DNA of 64,000 nt from Pseudo-nitzschia pungens (taxonomy: Eukaryota > Bacillariophyta > Bacillariophyceae > Bacillariales > Bacillariaceae). How positions within the stretch are numbered: position 1 is the stretch's first letter; every line of letters begins with the position of its first letter. A program made the translations under genes and the position numbers. The stretch is from contig CM074758.1 in assembly GCA_037355855.1 (NCBI GenBank), positions 4,437,001 through 4,501,000 of the forward strand, read 5' to 3'. The notes under the pieces were generated by a model. That model saw only the letters and a list, made by a program, of their open reading frames with translations. It made no database searches and was not told where the DNA came from. This document shows, one piece after another, positions 33,171 to 43,635 of this stretch.

Positions 33171-34250
33171 CCCTACGATTCATCGGATCCAAGCCGCCTT
33201 CTCCTACGATTCATCAGATCGATTCAACCCCACGATTCATCAGATCCATCCCAAACACCGATCGATTCAGCAACCCTACTACGATTCATCCCAAACCCCG
33301 ATCGATCGATTCAGCAACCCTACTATGATTCATCCCAAACCCCGATCGATTCAGCAACCCTACTATGATTCATCCCAAACCCCGATCGATTCAGCAACCC
33401 TACTATGATTCATCCCAAACCCCGATCGATTCAGAAACCCTACTACGATTCATCCCAAACCCCGATCGATTCAACAACCCCAAACAACCCCAACCCCGAT
33501 CGATTCAGCAACCCTACTACGATTCATCCCAAACCCCGATCGATTCAGCAACCCTACTACGATTTTTCCAAACCCCGATCGATTCAGCAACCCTACGATT
33601 CACCCAACCCCGATCGATTCAGCAACCCTACTACGATTTTTCCAAACCCCGATCGATTCAGCAACCCTACGATTTTTCCAAACCCCGATCGATTCAGCAA
33701 CCCTACTACGATTTTTCCAAACCCCGATCGATTCAGCAACCCTACGATTTTTCCAAACCCCGATCGATTCAGCAACCCTACGATTCACCCAACCCCGATC
33801 GATTCAGCAACCCTACTACGATTTTTCCAAACCCCGATCGATTCAGCAACCCTACGATTTTTCCAAACCCCGATCGATTCAGCAACCCTACTATGATTCA
33901 TCCCAAACCCCGATCGATTCAGCAACCCTACTATGATTCATCCCAAACCCCGATCGATTCAGCAACCCTACGATTCACCCAACCCCGATCGATTCAGCAA
34001 CCCTACTATGATTCATCCCAAACCCCGATCGATTCAGCAACCCTACTATGATTCATCCCAAACCCCGATCGATTCAGCAACCCTACTATGATTCATCCCA
34101 AACCCCGATCGATTCAGCAACCCTACTACGATTTTTCCAAACCCCGATCGATTCAGCAACCCTACTACGATTTTTCCAAACCCCGATCGATTCAGCAACC
34201 CTACTACGATTTTTCCAAACCCCGATCGATTCAGCAACCCTACGATTTTA
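33170..34250 (+). repeat. Island block 4: ~40-bp tandem with CCCCGATCGATTCAGCAACC
   Basis: About 25 units of 28-41 bp; variants end in CTATGATTCATCCCAAA or CTACGATTTTTCCAAA. Long frames in several phases are by-products of this period. Confidence 0.9.
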
Positions 34251-34680
34251 ATATTAAACGATAATTTAAAGTAGGCCGCAGCGTTGTAGATCTCCCTTGT
34301 AACTGGATGCGTTGTTCCTCTCCCGTCATCCCCTACAATCCTTCAATTTAAAGTAGGCCGTAGCGTTGTAGATGTTCCACTGGATGCGTTGTTTGTCTCC
34401 CTTCATTCCCTACGATCCTTCAATCCAAGCTGGAGGTTTGTTTGTTTACAATCCCAACAAAGCAGCAAGGTATTAATCCCCCTACGATCGATCGATTCCA
34501 AGCCGGTGTGGTATGTGGTATTCATTCCCCTTACGATCAATTCCAAGCCTGTGTGGTATTTATTCCCCCTACGATCGAGACCAAGCCGGTGTGGTATACG
34601 ATTAATTCCAAGCCTGCTGTGTGGTATTCATTCCCCCTATGATTGATTCCAAGCCGGTGTAACAACCCCAACAATTAGTG
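34251..34680. repeat. Island block 5: degenerate CCCCCTACGATCGATTCCAA repeats
   Basis: Units related to block 4 but with AAGCCGGTGTGGTAT inserts; a ~100-bp duplication containing AAAGTAGGCCG and GCGTTGTAGAT lies at 34268-34395. Confidence 0.65.
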
Positions 34681-34684
34681 TCCC

Positions 34685-35480
34685 CCCTAGCACAGTTGAG
34701 TTCTGTTAATCAGTTTAGCACCCCCTGTAGACCTTCCAATATTGATCTGATAAGAGATAGGGTATGTAGATCTGGTACAAATTTTACTACAAGGGCCCAG
34801 CATCCTGCTTACCATCCTGTTAAGTGTTCCCCTTAGCACAGTAGAGTTTGGTAAAGCAGTTAGCACCCCCTGTAGATCTCTCAGCAATATTGGTCTGATA
34901 AGAGATAGGGTATGTAGATCTGGTACAAGTTCTACATAGAAGGCCCAGCATCCTCATGCTCAGCATCCTGTTAAGTGTCCCCCTTTGCACAGTAGAGTTC
35001 GGTTATTCAGTTAGCACCCCCTGTAGATCTCCCAATATTGATCTGATAAGAGATAGGGTATGTAGATCTGGTACAAATTCTACTAGAAGGGCCTAGCATC
35101 CTGCTTAGCATCCTGTTGAGTCCCCCCCTTAGCACAGTACAGTTCGGTTTATCAGTTAGCACACTGAATATCTTAATAATATTGGTCTGATAAGAGATAG
35201 GGTATGTAGATCTGGTACAAGTTCTACATACAGCAGGGCCCAGCATCCTGCTTAGCACCCTGTTAAGTGTCCCCCTTAGCACACTACAGTTCCATTTATC
35301 AGTTAGCACCCCCTGTAGATCTCCCAATATTGATCTGATAAGAACAGGGGCATGTAAATCTGGTACAAATTCTACATACAAGGCCCAGCATACTGCTTAG
35401 CATCTTGCTAAGCGTCCCCCTTAGCACACTACAGTTCCATTTATCAGTTACTAGCACCCCTGTAGATCTTCTAATACGGT
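34685..35480. repeat. Island block 6: ~148-bp tandem, five copies
   Basis: The marker TCTGGTACAA recurs at about 34771, 34919, 35067, 35211 and 35359. Units also share GATAAGAGATAGGGTATGTA and CTTAGCACA. Confidence 0.88.
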
Positions 35481-35512
35481 CTTCTAATACGGTAACATAC
35501 TGTATCATAGTG

Positions 35513-36560
35513 AAATGTGCCAGTACTGGAGGAAATGTGCATTAAATAGATGTGACATCCAAAGTATTGGGTGTTTCTGACTCAGACTTTTTTCATAGTC
35601 CCAAGCATACACAGAGTGAGGACTATTGGCACTGGAATGGTGGAAATAATCCATTTCTGAATTTACATAGGTCATTTTGTATATTTTCTAGTGAAATATG
35701 CCAGTACTGGAGGAAATGTGCATTAAATAGATGTGACATCCAAAGTATTGGGTGTTTCTGACTCAGACTTTTTTCGTAGTCCCAAGCATACATAGAGGGA
35801 GGACTATTGACGGTGGAATGGTGGAAATAATCCATTTCTGAATTTAGATAGGTCATTTTGTATATTTTCTAGTGAAATATGCCAGTACTGGAGGAAATGT
35901 GCATTAAATAGATGTGACATCCAAAGTATTGGGTCTTTCTCACTCAGACTTTTTTCATAGTCCCAAGCATACATAGAGTGAGGACTATTGATGGTGGAAT
36001 GGTGGAAATATTCCATTTCTGAATTTAGATAGGTCATTTTGTATATTTTCTAGTGAAATATGCCAGTACTGGAGGAAATATGCATCAAATAGATGTGACA
36101 TCCAAAGTATTGGGTGTTTCTCACTCAGACTTTTTTCATAGTCCCAAGCATACATAGGGTGAGGACTATTGACGGTGGAATCGTGGAAATAATCCATTTC
36201 TGAATTTAGATAGGTCATTTTGTATATTTTCTAGTGAAATATGCCAGTACTGGAGGAAATGTGCATTAAATAGATGTGACATCCAAAGTATTGGGTCTTT
36301 CTCACTCAGACTTTTTTCATAGTCCCAAGCATACATAGAGGGAGGACTATTGGCACTGGAATGGTGGAAATATTCCATTTCTGAATTTAGGTAAGTCACT
36401 TTGTATATTTTCTAGTGAAATATGCCAGTACTGGAGGAAATGTGCATTACATAGACGTGACATCCAAACTATCAGGTCTTTCTCACTCAGACTTTTTTCA
36501 TAGTCCCAAGCATATATAGGGTGAGGACTATTGGCACTGGAATGGTGGAAATATTCCATG
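35513..36560. repeat. Island block 7: 181-bp satellite, nearly six copies
   Basis: Unit marked by GAAATATGCCAGTACTGGAG and TTTTTTCATAGTCCCAAGC, period exactly 181 bp. The 77-codon frames repeated on the minus strand follow the satellite and show no family resemblance. Confidence 0.92.
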
Positions 36561-36899
36561 TATTGATTTACATAAGTCGTTTTATAGTAGTTTAATAGTT
36601 ACTGCTGTTTGTACTAGTAGTAGTGTATTTTTTAGTGTCTTTTTGCTGATTTGGGAACGGATGTCTGTCCTTTGTCTGTCCTTTGTCTTTTTTCCTTGTC
36701 GGGTGCACCAGGTTTTGGAGTATTCTTAGCACTAATTAACGTTACGTGAATGTGTACGTGTACGTACACATGTACGTAGTCAAAAATTAAATGGAGTCAA
36801 AAATTATGGCGCGGACTGCAAATGCTGCAAACACACAGCAAAAAAAAGCAAGCAAAAAATGCACATAAAATATGTGTGCCAAACTTCACAAAATTACTG

Positions 36900-37760
36900 A
36901 AATCCAATCCGACGGTGAGTGAACTGCATCAAGAACGGGGGAATCGATCATGGACTTCACTTCTAATCATGCATTTAATTGCCTGCTTGCTCCTGGTAGG
37001 GAAGAACACAATGAACGCAACTGAAATAAGATGCAACGGGAACTGGAATACGATACGACGGGAGCTGCTGGAATACAATATGACGGGAACTGAAATCCAA
37101 TCCGACGGTGAGTGAACTGCATCAAGAACGGGGGAATCGATCATGGAGTTCACTTCTAACCATGCATTTAATTGCCTGCTTGCTCCTCGTAGGGAAGCAT
37201 ACACTGAACGCAACTGAAATACAGTGACGGGAACTGAAATACAATACGATGGGAACTGAAATACAATACGATGGTGAGTGAACTGCATCAAGATTGGGCA
37301 GGGGTATCGATCATGGAGTTCGCTTCTAACCATGATGCATTTAATTGCCTGCTTGCTCCTCGTAGGGAAGCATACACTGAACGCAACTGAAATACAGTGA
37401 CGGGAACTGAAATACAATACGACGGGAACTGAAATACAATACGACGGGAACTGAAATACAATACGATGGTGAGTGAACTGCATCAAGATTGGGCAGGGGT
37501 ATCGATCATGGAGTTCACTTCTAACCATAATGCATTTAATTGCCTGCTTGCTCCTCGTAGGGAAGCATACACTGAACGCAACTGAAATACAGTGACGGGA
37601 ACTGAAATACAATACGACGGGAACTGAAATACAATACGATGGTGAGTGAACTGCATCAAGATTGGGCGGGGGTATCGATCATGGAGTTCACTTCTAACCA
37701 TGATGCATTTAATTGCCTGCTTGCTCCTCGTAGGGAAGCATACACTGAACGCAACTGAAA
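36900..37760. repeat. Island block 8: 166-194-bp tandem, five copies
   Basis: Marker GTGAGTGAACTGCATCAAG at about 36915, 37108, 37274, 37468 and 37643, with AATTGCCTGCTTGCTCCT in each unit. Unit length varies because an internal GGGAACTGAAATACAATACG subrepeat changes copy number. Confidence 0.85.
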
Positions 37761-38375
37761 TAGAATGCGACGGCAAATACAATGCAACGGCAACTGAAAT
37801 ACAATGCAGCGGCAACTGAAATACGATGCAATGGCAACTGAAATAGGATGAGACGGCAACTCAAATAGGATGAGACGGCAGCAATGCAATCCGACGGCAA
37901 CTCAAATAGGATGCAACAGCCACTTAAATACAACGTTGATTTTCGCAACCACATTTGAATTGTTTCAGAATAGTGTGACATTGATTTTCGCAACCCCATA
38001 GACTGATTTTCGCAACCACATAGGAAGTAATTCAGAATAGTAAGAGGTTGCGTTTCACAACCACAGAGTCTGATTTTCGCAACCACATAGGAAGTATTTC
38101 GGAATAGTAAGAGGTTGCGTTTCACAACCACGGAGTCTGCGTTTCGCAACCACGGAGTCTGCGTTTCACAACCACGGAGTCTGATTTTCGCAACCACGTT
38201 GATATTGTTTCAGAATAGTATAGGTTGCTTTTCGCAACCACAGAGTCTGATTTTCGCAACCACATAGGAAGTAATTCAGAATAGTAAGAGGTTGCGTTTC
38301 ACAACCATGGAGTCTGATTTTCACAACCACGGAGTCTGCGTTTCACAACCACGGAGTCTGATTTTCGCAACCCCC
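37760..38375. repeat. Island block 9: GGAACTGAAATA and TTTTCGCAACCACA arrays
   Basis: Block 8 subrepeats run on to about 37930. Then come units of CGCAACCACAGAGTCTGATT and CAGAATAGTAAGAGGTTGCG to 38375. Confidence 0.8.
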
Positions 38376-38517
38376 TGGCGCGACCCAAACCGCGCAATAA
38401 CCTTGAACGTATAGGTTGTGCAACGCAAGGTGATGCAAACATATGTCGTGTTAAATTTGCACACAAATGAGGTTGCCACGGGGGGTCGCTACGGGGTTGC
38501 GTGACAGTTATCAGACG

Positions 38518-38715
38518 CTGGATTTGATACCAGCAAGGAGACCACCTACCAAGGAGCCAGTTGTGCCAACCAATTGTCCTCTGTGCCCTGACAGCCAAAG
38601 CTATTGCAGGGGAGTAGGATGATGGATAAATGTTCTGGCCCTTTTGAACCCTGGTGAGAAGATCCACAATGGCAGCAACCAAGGCTGGGTCGGTCTGCTC
38701 AGCCTGAGAAGCTCT
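38518..38715 (-). mobile_element. LINE copy, 3' part (right half)
   Basis: Matches full-LINE positions 44035 to about 44230 (ORF2 segment LLTRVQKGQNIYPSSYS, RTIGWHNWLLGRWSP). It continues exactly where the copy at 29346-30010 stops. Homology fades near 38715, the 5' truncation point. Confidence 0.8.
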
Positions 38716-39095
38716 CAATTGCAGAAGCTCTCACTCTTTGGAATTCAACCACCTTAAAAGGAGCCTCTAGAACAACACATCATGCCCAGCACCTATTTTG
38801 ACATCTCTAATGTACCTCTAGAGTGGTAGCTAGTGTGCTCATGGTATATGCAACAGTGTTTGAACAGTATCCTCTGTAGTCGAACTATTTGCCAGCACTC
38901 CGTGCGGCAGCACTCCGTGCTGTACTGTTGTTGCTGCTCTCTATTGCCGAAGGGCAAATATCTTTACAGATTTTGGTTTATGACCGTTAAATTATGGTCG
39001 CTCAACATAATTAAAAATATAGAAGAGCCGTTAGTGCCCTAAGATTTTTTGATAGTAGTCGCCCGCACAATGTGCATGAAAATGGAAATTTTCCA
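38716..39095. other. Spacer, no gene seen
   Basis: 38805-38880 resembles 3215-3310 in the Copia-1 insertion. 38896-38922 has two copies of GCAGCACTCCGTGC. Confidence 0.4.
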
Positions 39096-39487
39096 GGGCC
39101 CTCCGGAACTGAAAAAAAAATCGCGCGTACCGCACTTTGTGTCGAGTCCCGTTAAAAAATATCAATTTTTACAACCGTGCCGTTCCCTAATGTAAAAGGG
39201 GGAAAATAATTTTTTAAGGGGTAAAAAACGTGGGTTTTTTTTCACCATCAATAACCCACGGGTTGCAACGTGGGTTTTTTTTCACCGTGAAAAACCCACT
39301 TGAACCCACGTGACTCCACGAACCCACGAATGGAATAATTGTGGGTTCATATGAACCCACGTTAACCCACGTTAACCCACAAAAATAACCCACGATAACC
39401 CACGATAACCCACGAAAACCCACGAAAACCCACGAAATAACCCATGATAACCCACGACTTTTTTCCGTGAACCCACGAACCCACGAT
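39096..39487 (+). repeat. Transposon left end: 15-bp TIR plus AACCCACG array
   Basis: TIR 39096-39110, ~115 bp of spacer, then a GTGGGTTTTTTTTCACC / AACCCACG segment and about 17 AACCCAC motifs on the plus strand to 39487. It aligns in inverted order with 58030-58380 over most of its length, including shared phrases TTAACCCACGTTAACCCAC and TTTTTTCCGTGAACCCACG. Confidence 0.88.
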
Positions 39488-39540
39488 TGTGGGTCAACTT
39501 TCGGTGAATGTTACACCGACAAGACGTGAGCGCTCATTAG

Positions 39541-39795
39541 CTCAACTTTCCGTGAAGCTAGTGAGCGCTCAGCTCATTTCCGTGAACGCTCTATATCGAC
39601 ATCAACTTTCCGTGAAGCTAGTGAGCGCTCAGCTCATTTCCGTGAACGCTCTATATCGACATCAACTTTCCGTGAAGCTAGTGAGTGCTCAGCTCATTTC
39701 CGTGAACGCTCTATATCGACATCAACTTTCCGTGAAGCTAGTGAGCGCTCAGCTCATTTCCGTGAACGCTCTATACATCGACATCAACTTTCCGT
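39541..39795 (+). repeat. 60-bp tandem upstream of gene A
   Basis: Four-plus units at 39541, 39601, 39661 and 39721, nearly identical, each with two TTTCCGTGAA motifs and AGCGCTCAGCTC. The array ends 12 bases before the gene A start, so it lies in the leader or promoter. Confidence 0.92.
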
Positions 39796-39806
39796 GAACC
39801 GTGAAA

Positions 39807-40598
39807 ATGCCGACAACACAGAAATTAAGAGCAGGATCGGGAGCTCAAGCAACAATTCTTACGAAATACATCAAACCTCCTCAATTACTTCCGAATCCAC
39901 AGCATCGGAGCAACATAGTGCTCCTAGGCCGCAAAGGAAATGAGTATGAGTTTTGTTATCTTCATGACAACGAATCAGGAAACGAAGATTTTGTTTCCAT
40001 GACTGGACCTTGCCGTTTTGTGAAGGTTGTCAAAGAAGGAGATCCGATGCTTTTTTTTAGTAAGGTCTACCAAGAGCCTAGTATTCCATGGGCAAATTCG
40101 AAAGCAAAGAAACTATTGTACAAAGATATAATGAACGGAGTAGTTCCTCTTGAACCCAAAGACCATAACCGGAGGATTACAATGCCGCTAAAAGAAATAT
40201 ATTTGATGCATCCAGAATATGCGGAATATCACTTCAGTAAGTTCTCAAGTAGATTGAGTAGCCTTCGCAAAACAATCAAATCAAGCAATCAAAGAGCAGA
40301 GACCGACCAAAAAGCTTTTGAATTGTTTATTGCAAACAACCCCATTTCATATTACAGTCACAAAGGCTATATTCAATGGCAGGGGTCGGAACAGCAGAAA
40401 TTGTTGTTGAAAGACATTGAAGATGGAATTGTGGAGGAATTCGGAAGTCGAAAGAAAGATCTATGGGAATCAAGAGACGAATATTTAGCTTTCCCCCTGC
40501 ATGTATTCTGTGACAAGGTTAAACAAGAGATTCGTACATCGAAATACTTCTACACATTAAAAACAAGGGGCAAGCAGGCAACTTACAAATATGCATAA
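39807..40598 (+). CDS. Transposon gene A: W-x-x-S repeat protein (263 aa)
   Basis: Start ATG 39807 (MPTTQKLRAG). The N-terminal ~90 residues (IVLLGRKGNEYEFCYLHD ... FVKVVKEGDPM) form a compact unknown domain. Two copies of a ~65-residue module follow: IPWANSKAKKLLYKDIMNG ... YLMHPEYAEYHFSKF and YIQWQGSEQQKLLLKDIEDG ... YLAFPLHVFCDKV, sharing W-x-x-S-x-x-x-x-L-L-x-x-D-I-x-x-G and a Y-x-x-x-P...F end. Modules like this, helical and rich in K, may bind DNA (inference). No intron is evident. It may be the transposon's second, DNA-binding protein, as PIF/Harbinger elements usually carry one. Confidence 0.72.
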   Translation: MPTTQKLRAGSGAQATILTKYIKPPQLLPNPQHRSNIVLLGRKGNEYEFCYLHDNESGNEDFVSMTGPCRFVKVVKEGDPMLFFSKVYQEPSIPWANSKAKKLLYKDIMNGVVPLEPKDHNRRITMPLKEIYLMHPEYAEYHFSKFSSRLSSLRKTIKSSNQRAETDQKAFELFIANNPISYYSHKGYIQWQGSEQQKLLLKDIEDGIVEEFGSRKKDLWESRDEYLAFPLHVFCDKVKQEIRTSKYFYTLKTRGKQATYKYA

Positions 40599-40672
40599 AT
40601 TAAATAGTGCACTACAAAATATAACTACAGCGACACAAAATTCCTACCGTACACCGAATTGGTTGTTTCGAA

Positions 40673-42080
40673 TCACAATTCTTCTTCGATTCGTTTTCTC
40701 TTCATTTGTTTGTTTGTACCTTGGGATTTAAATGATTTTTCCCCATACACAAATTTGAAAAAACGTTCTACTTTGTCTGTGAATGCCCAATTATTACCAG
40801 ATGAGGTTTCCGATCGCTTCATATCTTTTCCAATCTTCTGCAACATTGAACCGAAAGTCTTTTTGTCGAAGTCTTCAGGGATAAGAAAAAATAGCTCAGG
40901 TTGATGCTCTCCACTAGTGTTTTGTCGGAAAAAGTGCTTCATATCTTTGGATGCCTTTCCCTTGATTTGACTTGGTTGCGCAATCATTTCATCAAATACA
41001 ACCATCATTGTTTGAAGTTTGGGCTTTCCATTGCGCTTTTCTGCTTCCCATGTCGTGCTATACTGGAATTGTTTGATCATCTCTGAACACACGGTAAATT
41101 TTCTGGACGACGCATCATCTTTCACTTGTGCACAGGAAGATGGCCTTGAAAAAGTAGACCTCCTATATCCTTTTTTTTTCTTTGTTGAAAGTTGTTTCCT
41201 CTGTTTGCTGGTAGGATGAGGAAGTGAATAATGATCAAAAAGCATTTCTTCGAATGTCTTCCTCTTGCGATTTGGGAACTCAGAATACAAGCTCTTCACT
41301 GTGGTAGCCAAATCAGCGTAACTCAATGATAGAATAACTTGAAGTTTCTCCTCAACAGTTTTCCCTTTCAAATCCATACCATCGATCTCCTCATCCGCAG
41401 TATCAAGGTTATCGCTGCCTGTATCGTCACCGTGACCATCGCTTTTTCCCTCTGTATCCGAATGTTCACCGTCATTGCTTTCGCTGCGATGAGTATCATC
41501 GATCTCCTCATCCGCAGTATCAAGGTTATCGCTGCCTGTATCGTCACCGTGACCATCGCTTTTTCCCTCTGTATCCGAATGTTCACCGTCATTGCTTTTG
41601 CTGCGATGAGTTTCAGCACTGTTGCCGTTGCCGTTGCTCTCATCGAACTCAGGTTTGTTGCTGCGATTAGGAGTTTCACCATTGTCAATCTCAGAAGTTT
41701 CACCATACCCAAATTCGTCTTCGTCAGCATTGTTGCCGTTGCCGTTGCTCTCATCAAACTCAGGATCCAACCCAGGAGTTTCACATTCACCATTGACAAT
41801 CTTGAACTCAGGAGTTCCGCCCCTGTCATTGTCAACATGTTCTGCTTCTGGAAAACGCTTTTGTTTCTTCTTTGGGGGCTCACAACTTTCCTTGTTCCTT
41901 CGTGCAGCCTTGATTGCTTCCACTTGCGCTAATACAGCCAAACAAAAGAATGTCAGAAGCCTTGTCTCCATCGTAGTAGTACTGGACTTCACAGCAGGTC
42001 GACTCACCATCCAAGCATTTGCCTTCTATCGAAACAGGCCAAGCCAAGTTGAGATATTGCTCCCAAATGCAGAATTTCAT
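40673..42080 (-). CDS. Transposon gene B: acidic nuclear-type protein, one intron
   Basis: Best model: exon 1 42080-42008 (start MKFCIWEQYLNLAWPV), intron 42007-41929 (79 bp, GTGAGT ... TATTAG), exon 2 41928-40673; the phase-1 join puts both in one frame. Reading straight through 42010 instead would give a false signal-like leader made of intron sequence. Features: a basic PPKKKQKRFPE run (possible nuclear localisation), a long acidic D/E/S/N region with a 117-bp (39-residue) direct duplication (HSDTEGKSDGHGDD, 41384-41610), then a basic K-Q-R-K-Q-L-S-T-K-K-K-K segment and a conserved-looking C-terminus. No known domain recognised. It is divergent from gene C. Confidence 0.68.
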
Positions 42081-43108
42081 CCTGGATAATTAGTTTATGA
42101 CCTACCAAAGCAGCAGCTTCTGCTGCAGCAGCAGCAGCATATTCACATCATGGCTCAGTTTTTGTCACGATTTTCATGGTATATGTTTCGGATTTCGTGA
42201 AGGTTTTGATGAAAACACAAAAAATGTTGGCGTGGGAATGGAACATAATGAGTATGTTGGGAGTATGCGTTTCGGTTGTGATATTTCGTGAAGGTTTTGA
42301 TGAAAACACAAAAAATGTTGGCGTGGGAATGGAACATAATTAATAGACCGTTGGATCGCCTGGAGCGGAAGAAAATTTGCGCTGATTCGTTCTACACAGT
42401 GGTAGTGGTAAGGTTACCTAGGTAGTACTTTATGTTTCCCGCCAACAAAGACCAAGAAAAGCCAACACGAGGAATAAGCCAAAGTGCGAGGCAGTAAAAA
42501 AAAACAACATAGGCCCGTGTGCCCTTGGGAGGAATGAAAATTGATAGGTTGAACCGCGCGCATACTCCGGACGTTGGATCGCTGGCTAACGCTGAGGCGC
42601 TTCAGAACTACCACCACCCACATATGAACCCACGTTAACCCACAAAAATAACCCACGATAACCCACAATAACCCACGATAACCACGATAACCCACGAAAA
42701 AAGTGCTCCTTCTTTAAGCGTGAGGGTGCATCTATCTTGCTTCTTTGCACGTGAAGGATCCACAAACCCACGACTCTACTGATTCCGCAAGTAAAATGAA
42801 TCGTAAACTTGCTTCTTTCAAAGAAGCAAGGTTCACGGAGAAGGGTGCATCTTGCTTCTTTGCGCGTGAAGGATCCACAAACCCACGAACCCGCCACTTG
42901 GTCGTGTACTGATTCCGCAATCGTAAACTGTCTTGCTTCTTTCAAAAGAAGCAAGGTTCACGGAGAATGGCTGAACATTGATTGTCATTGGTTTTCTGCA
43001 AAATGAACGGGCACCGAATCGGTGCCCGTCAAATTTTGTCGCAATTGGCAGGGTTTGGACGCTCGAGAGTGAACTTCTCAAATTTTAGATCGTCGCATTT
43101 CTCTCACA
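42008..43108. promoter_or_regulatory. Divergent B/C promoter region with internal AACCCACG array
   Basis: Between gene B (start 42080) and gene C (start 43109). 42112-42140 is a (GCA) run. 42190-42247 and 42283-42340 are a ~58-bp direct duplication (AAGGTTTTGATGAAAACACA). 42614-42700 is an AACCCACG/ATAACCCACGATAACC array like those of the ends. 42730-42965 has two ~100-bp units with CTTGCTTCTTTC and its complement GAAGCAAG (hairpins) and GTGAAGGATCCACAAACCCA. No gene inside. Confidence 0.6.
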
Positions 43109-43336
43109 ATGGTTGTTTCCATAGCAGTGAAAAAGCAATTAGCAGAAAAAATTGAAAGTGCTGGAGGACTAGGCAAGTTTTTCAACGCTAATCGAGCCGA
43201 TCAAACACTTTCAAAGTTTCTTGACCAGGATATACGTTCTTACGGAAAGAGAGGTACAGCAAAACGCAAAACAATTCGTGATTTGTTGAAAAACTGGAGA
43301 AGCTATCCAGAAAAGAAATACGAACAGCTTCTCAAA
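43109..43336 (+). pseudogene. Transposon gene C, exon 1 (5' part, cut by LINE)
   Basis: ATG 43109 begins a basic domain: AVKKQLAEKIESAGGLGKFF, DQDIRSYGKRGTAKRKTIRD and LLKNWRSYPEKKYEQLLK. The composition suggests nucleic-acid binding (inference). The frame stops only because the LINE starts at 43337; the last 18 bases (TACGAACAGCTTCTCAAA) are repeated at 54268-54285, after which the exon continues. The joined model (this exon, 54286-54378, 54442-55228, 55301-56952) would encode about 919 aa. Confidence 0.75.
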
Positions 43337-43635
43337 TAATAATAATATACGTATTTAAATAACTTTAATCACCAAAGGTGAAACTAAATTACTCAGTCTG
43401 TAACCAGACTTTAACGTCGCCTCCATCATAGAGTCAGGACCCCAAGTGGCAGAACGACAAATTTTCAAACAAACCTTGAACATCAAGCAGGGAAAAGGAC
43501 AAACAAGTCCCACAAAAGAGGGACTTGAGAGAAAGTGAAATGGGAATGAAGATATTGGGATAAGATCCAGTATCAAAAGGGATGGGACAGGATGAGAAGC
43601 AGTAACAGAAGACAAAACCAAGGTACAAAGTGTAA

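Larger units (their letters stand above)
30011..38517. mobile_element. 8.5-kb TIR island made of tandem repeats, inserted in a LINE copy
   Basis: Both ends carry 24-bp inverted repeats with two mismatches (consensus starts CGTCTRATAACTGTCACGCR; 30011-30034 and 38494-38517). The flanks are contiguous LINE sequence, and CT occurs on both sides (equivalent to 44035-44036), fitting a 2-bp target duplication. Inside I find no convincing gene, only successive repeat blocks, listed separately. It behaves as a very large non-autonomous DNA element; the transposase is unknown. Confidence 0.7.

Noticed and set aside
33365..34051. 228-codon frame of RSIQQPYYDSSQTP repeats as a protein
   Set aside because: It arises from the ~40-bp tandem; all phases are open and unit lengths vary without regard to frame.
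35623..36559. Five repeated 70-77-codon frames on the minus strand as a tandem gene family
   Set aside because: They simply follow the 181-bp satellite, overlap each other at their ends and carry no motif or codon signal.
35513..37760. Regular direct repeats as CRISPR arrays
   Set aside because: Whole 148-194-bp units repeat, with no unique spacers between short repeats, and the genome is eukaryotic.
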